Positions 57,001 through 64,000 of a DNA stretch of 64,000 nucleotides are shown in pieces; position 1 is the stretch's first letter, and each line of letters begins with the position of its first letter. The position numbers were made by a program, and so were the translations under genes. The notes below the pieces were generated by a model that had not been told where the DNA came from, ran no database searches, and saw only the letters and a program-made list of their open reading frames with translations. This DNA is from an uncultured Alteromonadaceae bacterium (GTDB lineage Bacteria > Pseudomonadota > Gammaproteobacteria > Enterobacterales > Alteromonadaceae): assembly GCA_947503265.1 (NCBI GenBank), contig CANNDC010000012.1:62001-126000 (forward strand), written 5' to 3'.

Positions 57001-57456
57001 GGCAACGGCCAGAGGCATTCCAAACAACAGTTGCAACGCCATAGACATGATCGCCGCCTCGAGGGCGAAGAAAATAAACGTAAAGGACGCGTAGATCAGC
57101 GAGGCAATGGTTGAGCCTATGTATCCAAAGCCTGCCCCCCGACTGAGCAAATCAATATCTACCCCAAACTTCGCTGCATAGTAGCTAATAGGCAAGCCCG
57201 TCAGAAAAATCACCAATACGACGGATAAAATAGCCCAGGCTGCATTTGAAAAGCCGAAGTTAAGAGTCAAAGCCCCGCCAATGGCCTCTAACACTAAAAA
57301 TGAAACCGTACCCAAGGCGGTACCAGCAATACGATTCAAAGACCAAATTCTAGAGCGTCGAGCAGTAAAGCGGAGGGCAAAATCTTCCATCATCTCGTTC
57401 GCAACAAGCTTGTTGTATTTTCTGCGTGTCGGAAGAATTTTGTCGTGTGAGTGCAT
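54082..57456 (-). CDS. Hybrid histidine kinase with NCS1-permease sensor domain
   Basis: This 1124-residue protein joins an entire NCS1-type permease (about 1-480, roughly 12 helices, with GTALGTVSFLVLEAIGGALTLNFG and AKFGVDIDLLSRGAGFGYIGS), a cysteine-rich cluster (about 497-535), two further helices (about 555-625), a HisKA/HATPase core (phospho-acceptor H680 in SHELRTP; NLISNAIKY; DSGIGI; GGTGLGL), a receiver domain (D967 in LLLDVRMPEIDGW) and a helical tail. It thus resembles CbrA-type transporter-kinases but with an NCS1 (nucleobase/hydantoin/allantoin) module. The gene is divergent from the porin-urt operon. ATG 57456 is chosen; the frame is open to TTG 57522. Ligand is possibly urea or a purine/allantoin-type compound (inference). 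Confidence 0.9.
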   Translation of the reverse strand: MHSHDKILPTRRKYNKLVANEMMEDFALRFTARRSRIWSLNRIAGTALGTVSFLVLEAIGGALTLNFGFSNAAWAILSVVLVIFLTGLPISYYAAKFGVDIDLLSRGAGFGYIGSTIASLIYASFTFIFFALEAAIMSMALQLLFGMPLAVAYIISALAVLPLVTHGIAYISRFQVWSQPVWIILQLTPLYFVFTHPDSDFDQWINFSGATGESDGAFNVLLFGAASAVLLSLVAQIGEQVDFLRFLPEKPKKRQWRWWLALVSAGPGWIIFGGLKLFLGSFLAFFALQQGVPFDLADDPAHMYQLAFSLVFDNPSVTLVVACLFVVISQLKINVANAYAGSLAWSNFFSRVTHNHPGRVVWMIFNVAIALLLMELGIYQTIEKMLSVYSVVVLAWLCSVAADLTINKYLGLSPKHIEFKRSKLYDINPVGVGSMLIATFAGFTAHFGWYGETAKAFASFIACGLPFITVPLIGYITKGRYYLADNQQPQINESTLCHICENEFDHEDMSYCPAYQKPICSLCCSLDVRCGDQCRTDATLSKQSHRFFRRFLTIDLLKSMTSPLAQFVAVTLGMSLIAAGILFLVYLQVPVDDEGVKQVFAVTLVKIFFLILIIIGVVSWLFILARSGSLSALKELRSLTTTLAKEIKAHEKTSLALKDAKVVAESANEAKSRYLAGLSHELRTPLNVMLGYAQLMSQDESFPAKQRETLSIVKRNGEHLTDLIEGLLEISKIEAGRLTLQRDEFNLKVVMQQLVDMFQMKAAQKNLEFIYESCPNMPDYVAADKQRFRQILINLISNAIKYTEKGSVILKISYRNQVAHFTIQDSGIGIAESDRELIFKPFEQVRNTHTQAIGGTGLGLTISRSLAELMGGEITLESTLGQGSTFHLRLLLVQLTKNINAPETNQGKAIGYHGTRKTILVVDDDFNQRKLMQDLLSPLGFAVCLAEDAKKGFDFLRKEKIDLILLDVRMPEIDGWQMSAQIREQSFTMPILMVSANARDADANLAADQYHNGYIAKPVNLNALLSSIGELMDIQWQYQQKDTHYDAENTVSVSQIAKKPVTNEQYKILISLAEIGYLSGFKNKLMELEDQYAFPNEVSSELHAYISLCNFPKIITYLGELCDG

Positions 57457-57703
57457 TAAAAGCCGTGTAGTAAATATGTAGTAAGTTAAGCGCTGAGACG
57501 GAAACTCGCTAAGTATAAACAATATTCTACTCAGCGAATATGCGTAGATCTACGTAGTCCATTACGCACATCAACTAATATTCGATATTGACGAAAATCG
57601 CCATACTCAATTCAGTTCCAAATAGCATTGCGTTACCGAGTTACCGCACAGAAAGGTAACCCAAACACAATCATTAACTTTAAACTGATAGATGAGTAGA
57701 CAC
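57457..57703. promoter_or_regulatory. Palindrome-rich control region between permease-kinase and porin-urt operon
   Basis: This 247-bp region contains the perfect palindrome CGTAGATCTACG (57543-57554), the overlapping CTACGTAG (57550-57557), and an outer inverted pair TGCGTA (57541-57546) and TACGCA (57563-57568). A direct repeat GTTACCG occurs near 57631-57646. These are good candidate sites for the LuxR-type regulator. No clear sigma-54 element was seen. Confidence 0.5.
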
Positions 57704-58684
57704 ATGAAATTACGCACAAAGATTACACCAATAGCAGCAACGCTTCTAATGCTAAGTACAAGCCACTCTGTTTTTGCAGAAGACGATTTCAAATTGTCTG
57801 ACAAACTTAGCGTAACCGGATTTATCGATATGTCATGGACATATGCCGACTCCGACGGTTCGAGTTCTGAGCAGTCAGCGGGTGTGGACCAGTTCGAAAT
57901 CGATTTCCTTTATGATTTTGACGATAAATTAACAGCACAAGTTGACCTTGAATACCAAGACAACGGCACGGGTGAAGAAGTTGACATCGAACAAGCATTC
58001 ATCAACTACGCAGTAGGTGACGGTTTCAATCTAAAAGCTGGTCGCTTTTTAAGTTATTCAGGCTGGGAAACTGAAGAACCAACTGGATTGTTCCAATTTT
58101 CTGGAACTGGTTATGCCAAATTTTTCTACGGTGGATATCAACAAGGTATCTCTGGAAACTACTCTGGCGATGGATTTGGCGTTGCGCTATCTATCGTTAA
58201 CAGCTTAGGCGACCTTGAGGGTGAAGCTCGCGATTCAGAATCACCTGCCATCGAAACTATGGTTGCTTTCATGCCAACTGAGTCAATTACTGTTAAAGGC
58301 TTTTACAGCATTGACAAACTAGACGGCACAGACGAAGACATCGAATTAATTAATATCTGGGCAAGCTACGGTGAAGGTCCACTTACACTTGCTGTTGAAT
58401 ATAACACTGCCGAAAACAGTGCATTCCTAGGCAGTGAAGCAGACGGTTATTTGGTCATGGGCAACTACGCATTTGATAGTTTTGGACTGACTTTACGATA
58501 TCACGCATACGAAGTTGAAGATGCGACAGGTATGACAGTTGAAGATATGAGCGGAATCACAATTTCTCCAAGCGTTACGATTAGTGACAACTTGTTAATG
58601 GTATTCGAATATCGCATGGATACCGATGACGTGAGTGACATTGACTCAGATTTCATTGCTGTTGAAGCACTAGTGACTTTCTAA
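57704..58684 (+). CDS. Outer-membrane porin-like protein of the urea operon
   Basis: This 326-residue protein has a signal peptide (cleavage near VFA-ED) and alternating amphipathic strands ending in the aromatic terminus VEALVTF, as in outer-membrane beta barrels; it looks like an OmpL-type (BBP2-like) porin. It is very acidic. It starts the probable porin-urtABCDE transcript, 28 bp before urtA, and would admit the substrate of the importer across the outer membrane (inference). Two ATGs are possible (57692 and 57704); the second gives the more typical signal peptide. Confidence 0.82.
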   Translation: MKLRTKITPIAATLLMLSTSHSVFAEDDFKLSDKLSVTGFIDMSWTYADSDGSSSEQSAGVDQFEIDFLYDFDDKLTAQVDLEYQDNGTGEEVDIEQAFINYAVGDGFNLKAGRFLSYSGWETEEPTGLFQFSGTGYAKFFYGGYQQGISGNYSGDGFGVALSIVNSLGDLEGEARDSESPAIETMVAFMPTESITVKGFYSIDKLDGTDEDIELINIWASYGEGPLTLAVEYNTAENSAFLGSEADGYLVMGNYAFDSFGLTLRYHAYEVEDATGMTVEDMSGITISPSVTISDNLLMVFEYRMDTDDVSDIDSDFIAVEALVTF

Positions 58685-58711
58685 TCTAACTATATAAATC
58701 AAGGAATTATC

Positions 58712-59998
58712 ATGAAACTTAAAAAGCTGTTAGCAGCAAGTTCTATTATTGTGAGTAGTTTAGTTACTCAATTTTCTTACGCTGACGAAGACACGATCAA
58801 AGTTGGTGTACTTCATTCTCTATCGGGCACCATGGCAATCAGTGAAACCACACTGAAAGACACGGTTCTGATGATGATTGAAGAGCAAAACAAAAAAGGC
58901 GGCTTGTTAGGTAAAAAGCTTGAGCCTGTGGTTGTTGACCCTGCTTCTAACTGGCCACTTTTTGCGGAAAAAACCCGTGAGTTATTAGCCAAAGAAAAAG
59001 TAGACGTCATTTTCGGTTGCTGGACATCAGTATCACGTAAATCTGTATTGCCAGTTATCGAAGAATTAAACGGTTTGATGTTTTATCCGGTTCAATACGA
59101 AGGTGAAGAATCATCTAAGAACGTTTTCTACACAGGTGCTGCGCCTAACCAACAAGCTATTCCAGCTGTTGATTACTTGATGAATGACATAGGTGCAGAA
59201 CGTTGGGTATTGCTTGGAACTGACTATGTATATCCGCGTACTACTAACAAAATTCTAGAAGCCTATTTGAAAGCGAAAGGCGTGAAAGAAGAAGACATCA
59301 TGATCAACTACACACCTTTTGGTCATTCTGACTGGCAAGGTATTGTTTCTGACGTGAAGAAATTTGGTTCTACCGGCAAGAAAACGGCTGTTGTTTCAAC
59401 GGTAAATGGTGATGCAAATATTCCGTTCTACAAAGAATTGGGTAACCAGGGTATTTCTGCTGAAGATATCCCAGTGGTTGCATTCTCTGTTGGTGAAGAA
59501 GAACTTTCAGGATTCGACACGGCTCCATTGGTTGGACACCTTGCTGCTTGGAATTACTTCCAAAGTGTTGAGTCTGAGGAAAACGAAGCCTTTATCGCCA
59601 GTTGGAAAGAGTACATTGGTGATGACAAGCGCGTAACTAATGACCCAATGGAAGCCACTTATATTGGTTTCAAAATGTGGGCAAAGGCTGTAGAAAAAGT
59701 TCAAACCACTGACGTTGATGCGGTAGAGCAAGCGCTTATCGGTGTTGCTGTACCTAATCTAACAGGCGGTATTGCAGTAATGAACGCAAACCATCACTTA
59801 TCTAAGCCTGTTTTGATCGGTGAAATCCAAGAAGATGGTCAGTTTGAAGTGGTTTGGGAAACGCCAGATACCGTAATCGGTGACGCTTGGTCTGATTTCT
59901 TACCTAGTTCTAAAAACCTGATTTCTGATTGGACTGCACCAGTTAGCTGCGGAAACTTTGATGTGACCACAGCCAAATGTTCGGGCCAAAACTTCTAA
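58712..59998 (+). CDS. urtA: Urea ABC transporter substrate-binding protein
   Basis: This 428-residue periplasmic protein binds urea (or short amides) for the UrtABCDE importer. It has a signal peptide (cleavage near SYA-DE), IKVGVLHSLSGTMAISE, VIFGCWTSVSRKSVLP, GLMFYPVQYEGEESSKNVFYTGA and the conserved end LPSSKNLISDW, all typical of UrtA rather than branched-chain amino-acid binding proteins. AAGGAATTATC precedes ATG. It is followed by an attenuator-like hairpin and urtB. Confidence 0.95.
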   Translation: MKLKKLLAASSIIVSSLVTQFSYADEDTIKVGVLHSLSGTMAISETTLKDTVLMMIEEQNKKGGLLGKKLEPVVVDPASNWPLFAEKTRELLAKEKVDVIFGCWTSVSRKSVLPVIEELNGLMFYPVQYEGEESSKNVFYTGAAPNQQAIPAVDYLMNDIGAERWVLLGTDYVYPRTTNKILEAYLKAKGVKEEDIMINYTPFGHSDWQGIVSDVKKFGSTGKKTAVVSTVNGDANIPFYKELGNQGISAEDIPVVAFSVGEEELSGFDTAPLVGHLAAWNYFQSVESEENEAFIASWKEYIGDDKRVTNDPMEATYIGFKMWAKAVEKVQTTDVDAVEQALIGVAVPNLTGGIAVMNANHHLSKPVLIGEIQEDGQFEVVWETPDTVIGDAWSDFLPSSKNLISDWTAPVSCGNFDVTTAKCSGQNF

Positions 59999-60031
59999 TA
60001 TGCATATAGAAGTCGCAATACAAAACTAGAC

Positions 60032-60067
60032 AATGCGGGCATGAATTTTTCTTGCCCGCGTTTGTTT
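60032..60067 (+). terminator. Terminator-like attenuator between urtA and urtB
   Basis: A 7-bp GC-rich stem (GCGGGCA at 60035-60041 with TGCCCGC at 60053-60059), extendable by A-T pairs to 60033-60061, is followed by TTTGTTT. It lies in the 93-bp gap and would let urtA be expressed more than the membrane and ATPase genes, a common pattern for binding proteins. Confidence 0.7.
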
Positions 60068-60091
60068 GATTATCAGGATAAGGATTAAGCA

Positions 60092-61735
60092 ATGAATCGA
60101 ATAATAACGCTGCTCTTGCTGTTGGTGTTGAGTTGGCAAAGCCATGCAAACGCCGCAGATACAGATGCTGGCGTCTCCCCCAATGAACAGCTTGCAACAT
60201 TAATCGCAAAGCTTCCCAAAACAAAACTACGAAGTATGGCGTCTGTTATCGATGAAATTGCTGCAGTAAAAAATCCTCAAACAAAATTTGTACTTCAGTC
60301 GATGCTTGATGGTGATTTGTATTACATCAAATCAAATCGAACGATAGTACAAGCGATAAAAAATGACAGTAAGCTATATCAACTGACTGATGTTATGACG
60401 AATGAATCGTTAGACCCAGTTAAGAAGAGTGTGATTTCTAAAATCCGCACAAATAATAGTTTGCGCAGTAAATTACGATCTTTATTGGCGCGAATTGATT
60501 TAACAGATCCGAATAAAGCGGTTCGTTTGCAAGCAGTACAACAATTGTTAAGTTCTCCCAACAAAGGTTCTGTAGGGATAATCGAAGAGCTTGTTGAAGC
60601 GGAACAAGCGAACGAAGTGAAACAGGTCATGACAACGATACTCGCATTGGACAAGTTGAAGTCCGGTGATCACAGTGAAAAAATGCAAGCATTAACCTTG
60701 CTTGAAAGCACCTTAGAACCTGTAGCTAACAATGTAATAAGCAATTTACTCGCTTCTTTACCTGAGAAAGAGCGTACCGCAGAGCAGCAAGAGTTAGCCG
60801 CTGCATTAAATGATGTGTTAGGCACAATAGAGAGTAAACGTAGTTTTTATTCTGTTGTAGAAAACGTATTTTTCGGCCTGAGTCTGGGCTCTGTGCTATT
60901 ACTTGCAGCCATCGGCCTGGCTATAACGTTTGGTGTTATGGGTGTAATTAACATGGCCCATGGTGAGCTCATCATGTTGGGCGCCTACACCACCTATGTA
61001 ATTCAATTGGCTTTCCCAGAACTAATAGAATACTCACTCCTAATTGCATTACCCGCCGCTTTTATTGTTTCGGGTAGTGTTGGAATTTTGATAGAACGTG
61101 GCGTTATCCGTTTTTTGAAAGGTAGGCCGCTTGAGACGCTACTGGCTACGTTTGGAATTAGCCTTATCTTACAACAACTGGTCAGAACCGTTTTCTCTCC
61201 TCTCAATCGTCAGGTTATTTCGCCTGAATGGATGAGTGGTTCATGGCAAATAAATCCTATTTTTTCTCTTACTTTTAACCGTCTCTACATCATATTGTTT
61301 GCCATTGTGGTCTTTGTAAGTTTGGTGATGATTCTCAAAAAATCATCATTGGGCTTGCATGTTAGAGCCGTGTCTCAAAATCGAGATATGGCCAGAGCGC
61401 TCAGTATCAAAAGTGACTGGGTAGATGCCATTACTTTCGGTCTAGGTTCGGGTATCGCGGGCATCGCTGGCGTGGTGCTGAGCCAACTGACTAACGTAGG
61501 TCCTAACTTAGGTCAGGCCTATATCATAGATTCCTTTTTAGTGGTTGTTTTTGGTGGTGTCGGAAATCTTTGGGGAACACTTGTAGCCGCGATGACACTA
61601 GGGCTTACCAACAAGTTTCTTGAACCCATTACCGGCTCAGTATTGGCTAGCATAATCGTGTTAGTAGGGTTAGTTCTGTTTATCCAAAAACGTCCGAAAG
61701 GGTTGTTTCCACAAAAAGGCAGGGCGGCAGACTAA
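60092..61735 (+). CDS. urtB: Urea ABC transporter permease UrtB
   Basis: This 547-residue permease has a signal-like N terminus, an N-terminal extension of about 240 residues rich in helices and typical of UrtB, and then a LivH-type permease domain (FFGLSLGSVLLLAAIGLAITFGVMG, GNLWGTLVAAMTLGL). AAGGA precedes ATG. It ends TAATG, overlapping urtC by one base. Confidence 0.94.
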   Translation: MNRIITLLLLLVLSWQSHANAADTDAGVSPNEQLATLIAKLPKTKLRSMASVIDEIAAVKNPQTKFVLQSMLDGDLYYIKSNRTIVQAIKNDSKLYQLTDVMTNESLDPVKKSVISKIRTNNSLRSKLRSLLARIDLTDPNKAVRLQAVQQLLSSPNKGSVGIIEELVEAEQANEVKQVMTTILALDKLKSGDHSEKMQALTLLESTLEPVANNVISNLLASLPEKERTAEQQELAAALNDVLGTIESKRSFYSVVENVFFGLSLGSVLLLAAIGLAITFGVMGVINMAHGELIMLGAYTTYVIQLAFPELIEYSLLIALPAAFIVSGSVGILIERGVIRFLKGRPLETLLATFGISLILQQLVRTVFSPLNRQVISPEWMSGSWQINPIFSLTFNRLYIILFAIVVFVSLVMILKKSSLGLHVRAVSQNRDMARALSIKSDWVDAITFGLGSGIAGIAGVVLSQLTNVGPNLGQAYIIDSFLVVVFGGVGNLWGTLVAAMTLGLTNKFLEPITGSVLASIIVLVGLVLFIQKRPKGLFPQKGRAAD

Positions 61736-62898
61736 TGAATACACAATCTACCAACTTATTTTCATTATCTTCTTTGCTAGGTCAGAGAAACCCTCTGCAC
61801 CTAACACTTTTAGTTCTATTAGTTGCCACTGTGGTGGTTTCTCTTGGAAATATATTATTTCCCGAAGATTCCATTCTGCATGTAAGTGATTATACCGTTA
61901 GCTTGTTGGGCAAATACTTATGTTATGCCCTACTCGCTCTAGCTGTCGATCTTGTCTGGGGCTATTGCGGCATACTCAGTCTTGGTCATGGTGCATTCTT
62001 TACATTAGGTGGCTATGCCATGGGCATGTATTTGATGCGTCAAATTGGTGATCGAGGCGTATACGGAAATGCCGAACTACCTGACTTCATGGTTTTTCTA
62101 AACTGGACCGAGTTACCTTGGTATTGGACTTTCTCTGACAGCCCAATTTGGATGGTCATCATGGTATTTCTTGGGCCTGGTTTACTTGCTTTCGTGTTTG
62201 GTAGCTTAGCTTTCCGCTCACGAGTGAGTGGAGTCTATCTATCTATCATGACTCAGGCTATGACATATGCCTTGATGCTTGCCTTCTTTCGCAACGAAAT
62301 GGGTTTCGGTGGCAATAATGGCTTAACCGACTTTAAAGAAATTTTTGGTTTCTCATTGCAATCACCTAGCACTAAATTGGGATTATTTATCGCAACAGCA
62401 GTGATATTGGCGCTGGCTTATTGTCTGTGTCATTTTATTGTGAATTCGAAAATGGGAAGGGTTGTCACCGCCATCAGAGACTCTGAAAGTCGAGTGCGTT
62501 TTATAGGTTACAAACCTGAACACTATAAAGTGTGGATTTTCGTCGTATCGGCCATGTTAGCGGGCTTAGCAGGTGCCTTGTATGTCCCTCAGGTTGGTAT
62601 TATTAATCCTGGAGAATTTTCACCTCTTAACTCAATCGAAATGGTAATTTGGGTAGCTGTCGGCGGCAGAAATTCATTATATGGCGCTATTATTGGGGCC
62701 ATGATAGTCAGTTACGCTAAAACGCGTTTTACTGCCATCATGCCAGAAGCTTGGTTGTTTGCTTTAGGTGGTTTGTTTGTCTTGGTCACACTGCTGCTTC
62801 CTAAAGGGCTAGCAGGACTAATGACCAAGCTAAAAAGTAAAAAATCTGAGAGTAATTCAGTAGAAAAAGACCCAGCAGCATTGAGGGCAGAATCATGA
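61735..62898 (+). CDS. urtC: Urea ABC transporter permease UrtC
   Basis: This 387-residue LivM-type permease pairs with UrtB. Typical UrtC features are LVWGYCGILSLGHGAFFTLGGYAMGMYLMRQIG, FFRNEMGFGGNNGLTDFK and MVIWVAVGGRNSLYGAIIGA. The ATG overlaps the urtB stop by one base, and the stop overlaps urtD by four bases (ATGA), indicating a single translationally coupled operon. Confidence 0.95.
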   Translation: MNTQSTNLFSLSSLLGQRNPLHLTLLVLLVATVVVSLGNILFPEDSILHVSDYTVSLLGKYLCYALLALAVDLVWGYCGILSLGHGAFFTLGGYAMGMYLMRQIGDRGVYGNAELPDFMVFLNWTELPWYWTFSDSPIWMVIMVFLGPGLLAFVFGSLAFRSRVSGVYLSIMTQAMTYALMLAFFRNEMGFGGNNGLTDFKEIFGFSLQSPSTKLGLFIATAVILALAYCLCHFIVNSKMGRVVTAIRDSESRVRFIGYKPEHYKVWIFVVSAMLAGLAGALYVPQVGIINPGEFSPLNSIEMVIWVAVGGRNSLYGAIIGAMIVSYAKTRFTAIMPEAWLFALGGLFVLVTLLLPKGLAGLMTKLKSKKSESNSVEKDPAALRAES

Positions 62899-63704
62899 TA
62901 GAAGCTAAAGCAGGTAGTCCTCTTACCGAAACTGAAAATATCGTACCCGATACACGTCATGGGGTGATCTTGTATGTTGAAGATGTCAATTTAAGTTTTG
63001 ATGGATTCAAAGCCCTAAATAATCTTAACTTGTATATAAATGATGGCGAATTACGGTGTTTGATTGGCGCAAATGGCGCCGGGAAAACCACCTTAATGGA
63101 CGTGATAACGGGTAAAATTCGTCCAGATACAGGCAAGGTTAATTTTGGCCAGCAAGTGGATTTATTAAAGCTTGATGAAACCGAAATTGCTCGAGCTGGG
63201 ATCGGTAGAAAATTTCAGAAACCAACGGTTTTTGAAGAACTCAATGTATTTGAAAATATTGAACTGAGTTTAAAAGGTCAAAAAGGGATTTGGCAAAACC
63301 TGTTCCACAAACTCTCTGGCGAACAACTGGATAGAATTGAAGCCATTCTATACACAATTGGATTGATCAATGAACGCTTTTATCCCGCTGGACGCTTGTC
63401 TCATGGTCAAAAACAGTGGCTGGAAATAGGTATGTTATTGGCTGCCGATCCCCGTGTTTTGTTAGTGGATGAGCCAGTGGCAGGTATGACGGGACAAGAA
63501 ACCGAGCGAACCGCAGAACTACTCACTTCTTTAGCAGGACAACATTCTGTCATTGTTGTTGAGCATGACATGGCCTTCGTACGCTCCATCGCCCGCAAAG
63601 TCTCGGTATTGCACCAAGGTACGGTGTTGGCAGAAGGATCTATGTCGGAAATTCAATCGAATCCTGACGTAATTAAGGTGTATTTGGGTGAGGAGCAAGG
63701 CTAA
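62895..63704 (+). CDS. urtD: Urea ABC transporter ATPase UrtD
   Basis: This 269-residue ATPase has Walker A GANGAGKTT, a UrtD-type signature LSHGQKQWLEIGMLL, Walker B LLVDEPVAGMT and the switch VVEHDMAFVRSIA. The N terminus is extended by about 25 residues before the ATPase fold. It shares a coupled start with urtC and is one base upstream of urtE. Confidence 0.95.
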   Translation: MIEAKAGSPLTETENIVPDTRHGVILYVEDVNLSFDGFKALNNLNLYINDGELRCLIGANGAGKTTLMDVITGKIRPDTGKVNFGQQVDLLKLDETEIARAGIGRKFQKPTVFEELNVFENIELSLKGQKGIWQNLFHKLSGEQLDRIEAILYTIGLINERFYPAGRLSHGQKQWLEIGMLLAADPRVLLVDEPVAGMTGQETERTAELLTSLAGQHSVIVVEHDMAFVRSIARKVSVLHQGTVLAEGSMSEIQSNPDVIKVYLGEEQG

Positions 63705-63705
63705 T

Positions 63706-64000
63706 ATGATTCAATTGGATTCAGTCAACCAAAAATATGGCGGAACTCAAATTCTCTGGGATTTAAGTTTAAGTATCAAAGCCGGATCGCGCACTTGCAT
63801 CATGGGGCGCAACGGTGTGGGGAAAACTACCCTACTGAAAACAATAATGGGTTTACTGCCCATTAGTTCTGGAAAACTGCATATTAATGGCCAGGATGTC
63901 AGTTCAAGTTCTGTTGAGCTAAGGCCAGAAATTGGTATAGGATATGTGCCTCAAGGTAGACATATATTTCCGCAACTCACGGTTGAGGAAAATTTAACCG
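63706..64000 (+). CDS. urtE: Urea ABC transporter ATPase UrtE (3' end outside window)
   Basis: Only the first 98 codons are present, from ATG 63706, one base after the urtD stop; the frame is open at the right edge. The translation starts MIQLDSVNQKYGGTQIL, contains Walker A GRNGVGKTT and the Q-loop region GYVPQGRHIFPQLTVEENL, which is characteristic of UrtE/LivF. Ribosome site AAGG lies just inside the end of urtD. Confidence 0.93.
   Translation, partial: MIQLDSVNQKYGGTQILWDLSLSIKAGSRTCIMGRNGVGKTTLLKTIMGLLPISSGKLHINGQDVSSSSVELRPEIGIGYVPQGRHIFPQLTVEENLT

Overview
The window looks like a chromosomal segment of a marine gammaproteobacterium of the order Alteromonadales, most likely Alteromonadaceae (Glaciecola/Paraglaciecola-like). 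The basis is moderate-to-low GC, the protein flavour of MetG, Mrp, Dcd, LpxH and UrtA-E, a PEP-CTERM protein, a large TonB receptor, ECF sigma factors, and gene orders typical of gammaproteobacteria (mrp divergent from metG; yafS-like methyltransferase divergent from gloB-mltD). This is inference from sequence reading, not a database search. I see no rRNA, tRNA, CRISPR array, prophage or insertion sequence.

Layout. 1-252: end of a LysR regulator. 412-10368: a lipid/xenobiotic catabolic block: a minus-strand beta-oxidation operon (hydratase/3-hydroxyacyl-CoA dehydrogenase, thiolase, acyl-CoA dehydrogenase) divergent from a plus-strand operon (haloalkane-dehalogenase-like hydrolase, SDR, acyl-CoA ligase). 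Two paralogous small exported proteins, 82% identical, flank the block. 10545-23456: mostly housekeeping: AraC regulator, dcd, mrp/apbC, metG, yafS-like methyltransferase, gloB, mltD, a voltage-sensor-like membrane protein, an isoprenylcysteine-methyltransferase-like protein, OsmC, cysS, ppiB-type isomerase, lpxH.

23636-27882: a Ser/Thr kinase with TPR-like tail divergent from an ECF sigma factor of the kinase-linked type, next to a PEP-CTERM protein. 28148-34072: a six-gene ABC importer operon with two non-identical ATPases, two permeases, a DUF2160-type small membrane protein and a large binding protein, matching the glycerol (GlpSTPQ-V) type. 34165-35847: YCII/DGPF protein convergent with an ECF42-like sigma factor. 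36125-46779: M13 and M20 peptidases, a membrane AraC regulator, a transglutaminase-like protein with a membrane partner, miaE, a ccdAB toxin-antitoxin pair and a small unknown.

46967-53119: LysR regulator divergent from a TonB receptor, followed by a TauE/SafE permease and a HisC-like aminotransferase that carries a twin-arginine signal. 53214-64000: a nitrogen/urea block: a LuxR-type response regulator and a giant hybrid kinase whose sensor is a whole NCS1-type permease, divergent from porin-urtABCD and the start of urtE. The kinase-regulator-porin-urea transporter unit is the most striking system here. The palindrome-rich 248 bp between the kinase and the porin is the obvious place for the regulator to act.
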